Below, piece by piece: positions 1-6,888 of a DNA stretch of 13,484 nt. How positions within the stretch are numbered: position 1 is the first letter of the stretch; each line of letters starts with the position of its first letter. Source of the DNA: Zygnema cylindricum. Its lineage: Eukaryota; Streptophyta; Zygnematophyceae; Zygnematales; Zygnemataceae. Where the stretch lies: assembly GCA_037447655.1 (NCBI GenBank), contig JBBHKE010000303.1:193529-207012 (forward strand), in the 5' to 3' direction. A program made the translations under genes and the position numbers. Below the pieces are notes generated by a model. That model saw only the letters and a list, made by a program, of their open reading frames with translations. It was not told the DNA's origin and did not search any database.

Positions 1-60
1 TTTGTTTGGGTTTTTTTATATCCCTTTTTTTTTTCTTTTTTGAATGTCGACCAAACTCAG

Positions 61-164
61 ACCCGGGAGGAAATGACACCTCCGGCACTGGCGCTGTCTC
101 CTGTCTGGAAATCATCACCGGTCACGGCCTCCACAGTAAAGGAGGGCCCAGACTCAAACCAGCT
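61..164 (+). CDS. Smr-domain protein, penultimate coding exon (partial gene)
   Basis: This exon encodes the middle of an Smr (small MutS-related) domain, a fold found in MutS2 and in eukaryotic proteins such as N4BP2, linked to nicking or cleavage of nucleic acid. The frame reads xAC then PGGNDTSGTG..., then the family signature LEIITGHGLHSKGG followed by PRLKPA. The TGxGxHSxGG core and the LKPAV segment are family hallmarks. A T-rich tract ends in the acceptor ACTCAG at 55-60, and the first AG after the tract is the one used. The exon ends in GCT immediately before a consensus donor GTAAGT at 165-170, in phase 0. Reading through the donor loses the domain; splicing to 899 restores it. The N-terminal half of the domain, including its LDxH motif, would lie upstream of the window. 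Which Smr protein this is cannot be decided from one domain half. Confidence 0.82.
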
Positions 165-448
165 GTAAGTTTTTTCTTTTTTTTTTCCCTATATTTTTTT
201 GGGTTTGTTTTTATCCCTTTTTTTATATAGTTTTTTCCTCTTTTTTTTGGTTTTTTTTGTTTTAATTTTGGAGAGAGGATTCTAGACCAAGGTGAACAAA
301 GGAAATATTAAACAATTTGTCGAATTAGTTACGATAATATGAAATAGAAATAATTTGAATTTTATTGATTAATATTTGGTTTTTTTTTTTTAAATTGCAC
401 GGTAAAGGTTTTTTTTTCTGCACTTAGACTTATAATTTAGTTAAGGGA

Positions 449-486
449 TGCTGAGGTGGCAAACACTAGGGGGAGATAGAAAGGTA

Positions 487-517
<31 letters not shown>

Positions 518-890
518 GGAGAGAGGGAAGAGAGGGAGAGCGAGGAGGAGCAAGAGGAAGGGAAAAAAATGCTGAGGGTGGCAAATAAGACCACTATTGA
601 AAAAACCATGATTTTAAAGGAAATTTTGCTGACGTGGCAAATTGGACTATCATTGGGACCCTAATAAATATGATCAGAAAACTTGGAGAAATTTAATATA
701 ACTAAAAGACAAAGGACAAAAATAATATTTAAAAACATGACAAAATAGAAAACAAGACAAAAAAATAGAAGAAATAGGTTTAAAGGAGTCATGGTCCTGT
801 TACGAAGAACAATGATAATGTGTTGATTTGATGACGTGTCATTATGCTGACGTGTCAATTTGCTGATGTGGGATTTGTCCTGACGTGGCG
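449..890 (+). repeat. Dispersed TGCTGACGTGGCA-like motif copies inside the Smr intron
   Basis: Seven degenerate copies of TGCTGACGTGGCAAAT begin near 449, 570, 627, 830, 845, 861 and 880. The 570 and 627 copies also share the following text (ACCACTATTG versus ACTATCATTG), so they look like an old tandem unit of about 57 bp. Copies near 845 and 861 are 16 bp apart. The last copy lies directly before the acceptor tract of the final exon. One further copy (GACGTGGCAAATCGTGAC) is near 2097. The core resembles CRE/G-box-type ACGT sites, but decay of a satellite explains it equally well. Confidence 0.6.
484..565 (+). repeat. GAAA/GGA microsatellite
   Basis: A (GAAA)n run of about eight units grades into GAGAGGGAAG and GGAGGAGCAAGAGG text, all purine on the plus strand. 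It lies within the 734-bp intron of the Smr gene. No coding role is visible. Confidence 0.85.
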
Positions 891-898
891 TTTTTCAG

Positions 899-997
899 GT
901 TGAGGAGTATTTGGAAAGTGTGGGTGTGAATTGGTCACGTCACGATAGCAATCCCGGAGTACTCTATGTACATTTTGGTTTGGACGGGAGAGGGTAG
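899..997 (+). CDS. Smr-domain protein, terminal coding exon
   Basis: This is the last 32 codons and TAG stop (995-997) of the Smr-domain gene. The acceptor is TTTTTCAG at 891-898. The first codon GTT supplies the V of the conserved LKPAV motif, then EEYLESVGVNW and NPGVLYVHFG follow. This matches the usual end of Smr domains: a helix after PAV, then an NPGvl-V-f strand. Phase 0 agrees with the donor at 165. The protein ends about eight residues after the last strand, so the Smr domain is C-terminal, as in many family members. The exon is too short to stand out by length; the splice match and domain fit support it. Purine-rich DNA follows directly and is probably the start of the 3' untranslated region. 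Confidence 0.8.
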   Translation, partial: VEEYLESVGVNWSRHDSNPGVLYVHFGLDGRG

Positions 998-1300
998 GAG
1001 GAAGGAGAGAGGCGAGGAGGGAAGAAGAGAGGCGAGGAGGAAAGTTGCTCCACAGTCTTTTCTGGTTGTCATTTTATCAATGTCTTAAGAAGGAGAAACT
1101 TTCTTGTACGACTTTCGTTGTGAGGAACTTTCGTATCAGTTGGAGTAGGAGGAAGAAGAGGTGGAGAGGAGGGAGGAGGAAGGAGGGGGAGGAGGGTGAG
1201 AATGAGGAAGAGAAGAGGAGAAGAGGGAGGAGGTGGGGGAAGATTAGTAGGAGGAGGAAGATTTTGAATAGATGATTAGTTGTAAAAAAGGAGAGGTCAC
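998..1300 (+). repeat. Purine-rich low-complexity tract after the Smr stop codon
   Basis: Starting at the stop codon, the plus strand is dominated by GGAGG/GAAGA text. It includes a near-tandem GAGAGGCGAGGAGG at about 1007 and 1027, and a long GGA-rich block at about 1146-1262. Long open frames crossing it on both strands consist of R/E/G/K or of S/L/F/P only and are composition artefacts. It probably belongs to the 3' untranslated or downstream region of the Smr gene. Confidence 0.75.
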
Positions 1301-2290
1301 AAAGATAGCAGAGAAGTTTCATTTGGACAGGTTTTAGTTTTTGTTTCTTTTTTTTTTCCTTTTTTATGGTTCCTTGTATTTTTAATTTCCTTTCATGTCG
1401 GTACCTTTCTTTTTTTTTGGAAGATTTTATGTCTGGGGGTCGCTGGGATCTCATGGTAAAAAAACTCGTCAAGTGATGTAAAATTAACAAACGAAATTAC
1501 AACGTTCTGAAACACTTTTTCAGTCTTTTTTGTCCTTTTATTTGTTCTTTTTTTTTCTTTTCCTTTTTCTTTTTTGGTTGTGGGCGTCATTTTTTTTTTT
1601 TGCAAATGCTGTAGAGATTTTTTACAGTAGAGATCGGTTTATTTTTTATTTTATTTTTTTGTTTCACATGCTTTGCCTTTTTATTTAAAATATTTTTTTG
1701 CCAAGAAAGTTTTAGCTCATTTTGTAATCATGTTAACTTTTGTTATTAAAGCTATTATTATTGTTGTCCTGAGAAGGAAAAAAACCCTTAAGATCTCAAA
1801 CCAAGAAAGTAAATAGTTCAATTATACCCAAATTAAATCAAATGTAAAAAATAATAAAACAGAAAAATTTGAAGTCTCGGGTCTCGAAATTCTCAAACTC
1901 ATTATAATAAGAAATTATCATATAATTTTGATAAACGTCAAGTGTTAAAATGTTTTTCTCCAGTAGCATGGTGAAATATAGGAAGTTGCACACTATTTTA
2001 GTGTTGGAATTATAAGAACTGAAGGACATCAGCATTCATAATTACAACTAGCAATTTGTACACCACAATTAATGTGGTTAAAAGGACTTGAATGGAGACG
2101 TGGCAAATCGTGACAAATCGTTACATGTAAACCATTGTCTATATCCATACATACAAGATATACCACTGGTTAGAAAGGGGGTGTAACTCATTAGGGTAGC
2201 CCATCAGCTAATCAAAGGTGTAAGACGGTCTACTGTTTTTTCAATTTTTCTTTGCAAGTGTCGCAAGCATTTTCCTCGATATATATATAC
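1301..2290. other. AT-rich stretch without recognisable gene
   Basis: 1320-1700 is largely T-runs. 1750-2040 is A-rich, and 2040-2290 is mixed. Short frames here are low in complexity, and I see no splice-bounded coding segment. A small perfect hairpin, ACCACA-ATTAA-TGTGGT, lies near 2061. The segment ends in an (AT)n tract bordering the hAT-like element at 2291. Confidence 0.6.
1745..1750 (+). promoter_or_regulatory. Candidate polyadenylation signal ATTAAA
   Basis: ATTAAA lies in T-rich sequence downstream of the Smr stop, followed within 20 bp by a GTT/TTG-rich stretch that could serve as the downstream element. A canonical AATAAA at 1853-1858 is an alternative. Both motifs are common by chance in DNA this AT-rich, and either would imply a 3' untranslated region of more than 700 bp. 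Confidence 0.22.
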
Positions 2291-2756
2291 TAGTGTTGTG
2301 TTTCGGCAGCGTTTTGCCGATAATCGATATATACCTTTTTTTGGCTTGCCGATAATCGATATATTGGCACGATCTATTGAAACCGGTGTTTATATTTATT
2401 GCCGATAAAAGACCGATAATATCGCGATAACACCGGTAACTATAACTATCGGCGATAATTGTACGGTTTTTACCGTAGGAGTGTGCGGTTTATGCCGTCG
2501 TACTGAACCGCCGTTATTCCATTAGAAAGATTACGGAACAGTTTGTTACACGTGGCATGCCACGCTATATACAGTAAAAAAATAATACATTACATTATAA
2601 AGCACTATTATATAGCGTACTATATATTTTCCACTTATCACTGATAAGGAATTTGTTGGTCTTGGAGCGATATATCGGGACCCATGACCGCTCGATAACC
2701 GATAACTATCGGTATCGGTGTTATCGCGATAAATTTCTTGCCGATGCACAACACTA
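2291..2756. mobile_element. hAT-like non-autonomous element, copy A (internally deleted)
   Basis: The ends are TAGTGTTGTG at the left and CACAACACTA at the right, an inverted pair typical of hAT-type termini. Subterminal sequence on both sides is packed with GCCGATAATCGATATAT and ATCGGCGATAAC words, as is usual for clustered transposase binding sites. The left part (2291-2466) is the inverse of 3770-3936, and the right part (about 2525-2755) is the inverse of 2958-3185. A is therefore the same family as copy B in the opposite orientation, lacking most of B's centre. The flanks are (AT)n, so a target duplication cannot be read. No transposase sequence is visible. Confidence 0.72.
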
Positions 2757-2957
2757 TTATATATATATAATATATATTGTTTTTTTCTTATCTATTTCCC
2801 TTTTTTTATCGGGTTTCTTTCGGGTTGTTGCGTCTCTCTATTTGCTTTCCTTTCTTTTTTTATTACAAACGTTATGGATCGTACAGAATTTGTCTGCTTC
2901 AATTTAGTGCGACTTCCAACCGGCGAAAAATATTTTTCGTGCCGCTGTGGTGAAATA
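2757..2957 (+). other. Spacer between the two hAT-like copies, with a short unassigned open stretch
   Basis: (TA)n and a pyrimidine-rich tract lead into a 2874-2957 segment that is less biased. From ATG 2874 it reads MDRTEFVCFNL...TGEKYFSCRCGE and then runs into copy B. The FSCRCGE string recalls small zinc-binding motifs, but only two cysteines are present and the frame is then interrupted by the element. I assign no function. It could be a broken exon or chance. Confidence 0.3.
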
Positions 2958-3221
2958 GTGTTTGTATCGCAAAAATTATCGCGTGCCGATACCGATAGTT
3001 ATAGGTTATCGAATTGTCAGAGGTCCCGATATATCGGTCCGAGACCAACAAATTCCATATCGGCGATAACTTAAAAAATATAGTATGCACACAATAGTAC
3101 TTTATAATATATTGTATTATATTATTGACTTTATATAGCGTGGTATGCCACGTGTAAGAATTTGTTCCGTACGCTGTTTAACTGAAATTTATTACGGATA
3201 GCGCGGCACATAAACGTTGAC

Positions 3222-3614
3222 AAATTTAAAATAATAGTTTATACTTCTAAAATTATTGTACCGAAACGAAAAAAATAAATTACATTGTAAATTTGTAAAA
3301 TCAAACTTTTTCGAAAACCAGACGAACAGATGAACAAATTTGTCAGACTGCCGCCATTACCTGCCATTTATAAAAAAATAACAGTCAAAAGGACATTCTG
3401 GAAGGGGTACCAAATTTAAGATAATAGTTGTTAGTTCTAAAATTATAGTACCGAAACGAAAAAAAATAAATTACATTGTAAATTTGTAAAATCAAACTTT
3501 TTCGAAAACCAGACGAACAGACGAACAAAGTAGACGAACACATTTGTCAGACTGCCGCCATTAACTGCCATTTATAAAAAAATAACAGTCAAAAGGACAT
3601 TCTGGAAGGGGTAC
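3222..3614 (+). repeat. Tandem duplication of a 190-bp unit inside copy B
   Basis: Unit one (3222-3411) and unit two (3412-3614) both begin AAATTTAAgATAATAG-like and end near GGAAGGGGTACC. They share long matching stretches, including TCAAACTTTTTCGAAAACC and CATTTATAAAAAAATAACAG. Unit two carries an extra 13 bp or so from one more AGACGAAC repeat. The duplication is internal to copy B and absent from deleted copy A. Confidence 0.85.
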
Positions 3615-3743
3615 CCAAGTAAAACCCCCTTAAATTAGAAATAATGAAGCAAATATCGCGATTTCTTACCAAAATCGGGAGGAAGGGGGTCCGCGACGCG
3701 TCCGGGGAATAACACGTACACTTGAGTGTACTGGCCGTACATT

Positions 3744-3766
3744 TATCTGTACGGTCCGTACAGATA
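3744..3766. repeat. 23-bp perfect palindrome centred on one T
   Basis: Eleven bases either side of T3755 are perfectly complementary: TATCTGTACGG and its inverse. It sits at the inner edge of the right terminal region of hAT-like copy B, next to the subterminal GCCGATAG repeats. It may be a protein-binding site of the element. Confidence 0.8.
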
Positions 3767-3951
3767 TCGCCGATAGTTATCGATATTGGTGTTATCGCCA
3801 ATAATAACTGATAAATATCGGGTATTTATCGGCGATAACACCGATAACGATATATCGTACCAATATATCGATTATCGACTACCCGAAAAAAGTCCCATAT
3901 CGGTTATCGGCAAATCCTTGCCGATACACAACACAATGAAATATGATGCTA

Positions 3952-4493
3952 CACCGCCAATCGTTATTAGCGTTGTGTACACTAATTCCGTCCCGCTTTT
4001 TTTTTTTATTATTCTCCATTAGTGTAGTTCATTCTATATTATTTTCTTTATTCTATTTAGGGTTATTTTCAGTACGTTGTCTCTTAAATAGAGTTGTGTA
4101 CGGTCAGTGTCAGACCGTACATAAATGTACCTTTTTAAATTAAAAATTACAATAAATTAGTTTTAGTAACCGCAGACGCATGAGAATGTGCGTTCTAAAA
4201 AGGAAAAAAAACCATGTCGTAAAAAATCCCGTTCCCACATATTCGTCCGACAGCCGCGTTTCGACCGTGTGAATGTACGATTTGTGTACGATTTGTCAGA
4301 TTTTGTACGGATACCTATATTAGTGTAAGCATATCTGCGACCGACAATTTTTTTTTCAAAGATCCAAATTACCATAATCAAACAATTAGAATGTATGATT
4401 TTTTCCAAAATTTTCAAATTCTTAAATAGCGTACACCACTGTAATTATTATTATACGCTAATCAAACGCCCACGCTAATAACGATTGGCGGTG
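3952..4493. mobile_element. TA-flanked miniature element, copy 1
   Basis: The inverted ends are CACCGCCAATCGTTATTAGC at the left and its perfect complement at the right, flanked by TA at 3950-3951 and 4494-4495. A TA duplication with a short internal region points to a Tc1/mariner-type non-autonomous element. It is 542 bp long and about 94% identical by hand alignment to 12286-12823, in the same orientation. An 84-codon minus-strand frame is kept in both copies, but its differences are mostly amino-acid-changing and include compensating length changes, so it is not a gene. Confidence 0.85.
4097..4121. repeat. 9-bp stem hairpin inside the TA element
   Basis: TGTACGGTC and GACCGTACA flank the 7-base loop AGTGTCA. 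In copy 2 (near 12427) one base differs and the pair becomes a wobble, so folding is nearly preserved. Confidence 0.7.
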
Positions 4494-4821
4494 TACTTGT
4501 TCTGATATATCATATATGCACATTTTTGCATAGATGTCCTGTGCGCATAAAACGCACGGAGTAAACCATAGTTGTTCACGGCGATTAGTGCGAACGTACC
4601 GTACGTGACGAATTATACGTAACAAACGCATTGAACCTTTTGATCAAATCGCAAAAAATCGTTAATGAATTTCCTTCCGTACTATTCCGTACATAAAAAA
4701 ACAAAAAACTATTACATATAACGCAGTTTGCAAGTTTTTCTTGGTAAATGAGCGGTAAAACAATAAACTTTTTATAATTTCATCATACTCTTCGCTTGCA
4801 TCGGACTTTTTTCACCAACTG

Positions 4822-4886
4822 GTGGTCCAGTCGATCACCATATTGTACGCTACGCACTTGACGTACCCGGGTTCGAATGCCACGAA
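4822..4886 (+). repeat. tRNA-like promoter pair, possible degenerate SINE head
   Basis: TGGTCCAGTCGAT resembles an A box and, some 40 bp downstream, GGTTCGAATGCC resembles a B box, the internal RNA polymerase III promoter of tRNA genes. GTGGTC...GATCAC can pair as a D-arm-like stem. The T arm does not pair properly and there is one extra base in the B box, so it is not a functional tRNA. A decayed tRNA pseudogene or the head of a tRNA-derived SINE is the likely origin. No tail or target duplication is clear. Confidence 0.35.
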
Positions 4887-5180
4887 GATAAAATTTTATG
4901 AAATTTCGTGAGCCAATCTGACAGACCAACACGGCCGCCTTATGTCTGCCTTCTTTCTCTATCTCGCAGACAGCGCATTACTCCAAAAAAAATAAAATAC
5001 AGACCAAGAACAAATGACATTTTTCACATTCAACAATTTGCACGACATAGAAATTTGCACGATTTCTGGGCATGATTGCTTTTGTCGAAGTCTGGAGGCG
5101 AGGATAGTAAAAAGCTTGGGAGGGAGGAGGGTAGGATATGGGGAAGCGGCTTCCTGGCAGTTTCGTTTTCAATGTTCCAT

Positions 5181-5215
5181 GGCGTCTTCTTTAAAAAAAA
5201 AATGAAGAAGACGCC
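5181..5215. repeat. 11-bp perfect hairpin with A-rich loop
   Basis: GGCGTCTTCTT (5181-5191) and AAGAAGACGCC (5205-5215) are exact complements around a 13-base loop containing ten A. It is isolated and lies at no recognised element end. Confidence 0.85.
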
Positions 5216-5666
5216 CGTACAAATTTCAAACTGAACGCGCGAAATTATAGTGACGTACAACGTCTCTTTTCGAAAATATCCGTACATTTTCGATTATATA
5301 ACGTACAACTTCCGTGGTATTCCTGTTCAGTTCACTGAACAAAGTACCAATAACTACGGTGCATATTTCCCGTTTTATTCCATACATATCCGTAAAAAAA
5401 TGTGCAGTTACAGTAATTTGTTTACATATTCCCGTAAATTTCCAGTTTCAGTTTACAGTAGACGTTTTTTACGATTTTTTCAAAAGTCACGAATTATACG
5501 TTTCAATCGGAAAAAAGGAAAAAATCGCGCAATTTGAACAACTATGGAGTAAACTAACGAATACTAGTGCGCATAAAACAATTTCAAACTTGTAAAATTC
5601 GTAGGTAAAATTTGCACTTTTTTTGGACTTTCAAATTTCATTTTTTTTCAATATTCAATACCCTAA

Positions 5667-5760
5667 AAAACTGAAAAGTGCAACGAACTCGCGGCGAGCG
5701 CCGTAATTTACAGCGTCTCCAACGGCGGCTTCCACCTAAAGACGGAGTGGAGAGATAAAT
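5667..5760 (+). repeat. Head module 1 of the 49-bp satellite
   Basis: This runs from AAAACTGAAAAGTGCAACGA to the first 49-bp unit. It recurs with roughly 80-85% identity at 6083-6180, sharing the exact string CGTCTCCAACGGCGGCTTCC. Its GCGGCGAG...AATTTA...GCGTCTC section is the inverse of the 49-bp unit next to it, so head and units could pair. Confidence 0.8.
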
Positions 5761-6054
5761 TACGCGTGCGAGACGTCATAAATTCCGCGGCTCGTCGCTC
5801 AGATGAATATACGCGTGCGAGACGCCATAATTTCCGCGGCTCGTCGCTCAGATAAAAATACGCGCGCGAGACACCATAAATTTCGCGGCTCGCCGTTCAG
5901 ATAAAAATACGCGTGCAAGACGCCATAAATTCTACGGCTCGCCGCTCAGATAAAATTACGCGTGCGAGACGCCATAAATTCCGCGACTCGCCGCTCAGAT
6001 AAAAATACACGCGCGAGACGCCAAAAATTCCACCGCTTGCCGCTCAGATAAAAA
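5761..6054 (+). repeat. Six tandem 49-bp units
   Basis: The units start at 5761, 5810, 5859, 5908, 5957 and 6006, each exactly 49 bp, with consensus TACGCGTGCGAGACGCCATA then AATTCCGCGGCTCGCCGCTC then AGATAAAAA. A seventh begins at 6055 and breaks after about 10 bp into CAAATGAAGC. Unit length is strictly kept while bases vary, and 49 is not a multiple of three, so peptides read across it change frame each unit. GC is far higher than in the neighbouring DNA. The minus-strand frames here are artefacts of the repeat. Confidence 0.92.
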
Positions 6055-6082
6055 TAAGCGCGCGCAAATGAAGCGAAAGTGC

Positions 6083-6197
6083 AAAACTGAAAAATGCAAC
6101 GAACAAGCGACGAGCGGCAGAATTGACGGCGTCTCCAACGGCGGCTTCCTTCTGAAGACGGAGTGGAAGACACAAAAAATACGCGCGCGCAAATGAA
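6083..6197 (+). repeat. Head module 2 with tail and no complete units
   Basis: This is a second copy of the head, 416 bp after the first. It is followed at once by TACGCGCGCGCAAATGAAGC, which matches the end of the array (TAAGCGCGCGCAAATGAAGC, 6055-6074). The locus is thus head + six units + tail, then head + tail. Either the second array collapsed or the first expanded from one unit. Confidence 0.8.
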
Positions 6198-6885
6198 GCA
6201 ATTTTTTTATGTCCGTACAATTTTTCGTACAGTGTGAGACGTACGAAATTTACGAAAGCTACGAAACAAACGAGTACTACGTAGTTTTCGAAAAAAAATC
6301 TAAATCCGTACGAATTGGACATCTATGCATTTTTGTCTTTTTATGCTATGTTTACGAAATTATTGTACCAACTCTTTTGTCGTATTATAAAATCTCCGCT
6401 AAAATCATTTCGATTCATAAAGCAGATTTCCCGCCGTCAATATACGTTTCCTCTGTAGATGTAAAGATTCGGTTATGTACGAAAAATCATTATAGATTAT
6501 AACAACCTGTTCTGTACTATTTTCGGTGCAGACATTATGTACAAATCCACCAGAAGACAAAAATCAGGTAGACCTATCGGTAGATATTCGCATCCAGCGG
6601 TTATAACAGGCCCCTGATTTTCCGGATCATCGTACGGCGCAAAACGGCCTGACTTTGACCCGAAACTTCCTCCCCTGGTGCGGCCTAGGCGTCACTGTCA
6701 GTCACGCGAACAGCTTGTGGAACTTTTATTTAACGCGCATTAATACGGGGTAAAACAGTATAATACGACAAAACAGAGCCAATTTGCCAAACGATCGTTT
6801 TTAAAATTGACCCGATTTGAAGGACCTATGGCTGGAAGCGGGTCAATTTTTTTACCATTCAAAATTCGCCACGTGGCAGTCACAG
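6198..6885. other. Unassigned interval between satellite and TTA-type element
   Basis: 6205-6500 is rich in TACGAA words and holds a 97-codon plus-strand frame of tyrosine-, valine- and isoleucine-rich text with no recognisable motif. 6600-6750 is less AT-rich. An inverted pair AAAATCAGG (6560-6568)/CCTGATTTT (6613-6621) flanks 44 bp. A minus-strand stretch of about 65 codons (about 6700 to 6502) is open without a good start or splice sites. I assign no gene. Confidence 0.45.
6803..6850. repeat. 12-bp perfect inverted repeat with 24-base loop
   Basis: AAAATTGACCCG (6803-6814) and CGGGTCAATTTT (6839-6850) are exact complements. It lies 38 bp before the TTA-type element at 6889 and is not part of its ends. 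Confidence 0.85.
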
Positions 6886-6888
6886 TTA

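Larger units (their letters stand above)
2958..3936. mobile_element. hAT-like non-autonomous element, copy B (longer form)
   Basis: The left end is (TA)GTGTTTGTATCG and the right end CGATACACAACACAA, inverted relative to each other. The 7-mer TGAAATA sits exactly at both borders (2951-2957 and 3937-3943), consistent with most of an 8-bp hAT target duplication. The terminal regions match copy A in inverse orientation, including the TGGYATGCCACG segment (2556-2567 in A, 3139-3151 in B). Between about 3190 and 3760 is sequence missing from A, including a tandem duplication. No transposase domain is seen, so movement would need an enzyme from elsewhere. Confidence 0.75.
4496..5665. other. Unassigned AT-rich interval within the element block
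   Basis: Apart from the tRNA-like segment and the hairpin at 5181-5215, nothing can be assigned. CGTAC words are frequent. GTGCGCATAAAAC occurs twice (near 4540 and 5569). GTTCAGT-TC-ACTGAAC near 5326 is a short palindrome. Open frames of 80-95 codons around 5250-5595 overlap on the same strand, have no splice support and are not convincing. The segment is probably the body of older, unrecognised elements. Confidence 0.5.

Noticed and set aside
1077-1490. 137-codon minus-strand open frame
   Set aside because: It crosses GGA/CCT and T-rich low-complexity DNA and reads as runs of K, S, L, F and P. It is opposite the Smr 3' region and shows no domain.
4163-4417. 84-codon minus-strand frame kept in both TA elements (also at 12493-12747)
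   Set aside because: Differences between the copies are mostly amino-acid-changing and include compensating indels that scramble a stretch of residues. This is neutral drift in a miniature element rather than a conserved protein.
4860-4886. Functional tRNA gene
   Set aside because: The B-box-like GGTTCGAATGCC has an extra base, and the T arm and acceptor do not pair. Kept only as a tRNA-like relic.
5250-5595. Two overlapping plus-strand frames of 93-95 codons
   Set aside because: They overlap in different frames on the same strand, with no splice signals or motifs. They lie in probable transposon-derived DNA.
5761-6054. CRISPR-like regular spacing
   Set aside because: The units are contiguous 49-bp repeats with no unique spacers, in eukaryotic sequence.
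5946-6322. Overlapping minus-strand frames with repeated SERRVAEF/ASRA-like peptides
   Set aside because: They are translations of the 49-bp tandem array. The unit length is not a multiple of three, so the same peptide cycles through frames.
6502-6700. 65-codon open minus-strand stretch (with text such as GPVITAGCEYLPIGLPDF)
   Set aside because: There is no usable start, no convincing splice sites and no recognised family. Open stretches of this length are expected by chance at this local GC.
6607-6749. Plus-strand stretch reading LTLTRNFLPWCGLGV
   Set aside because: It is under 50 codons, with a stop directly upstream and no pyrimidine tract before the possible acceptor.
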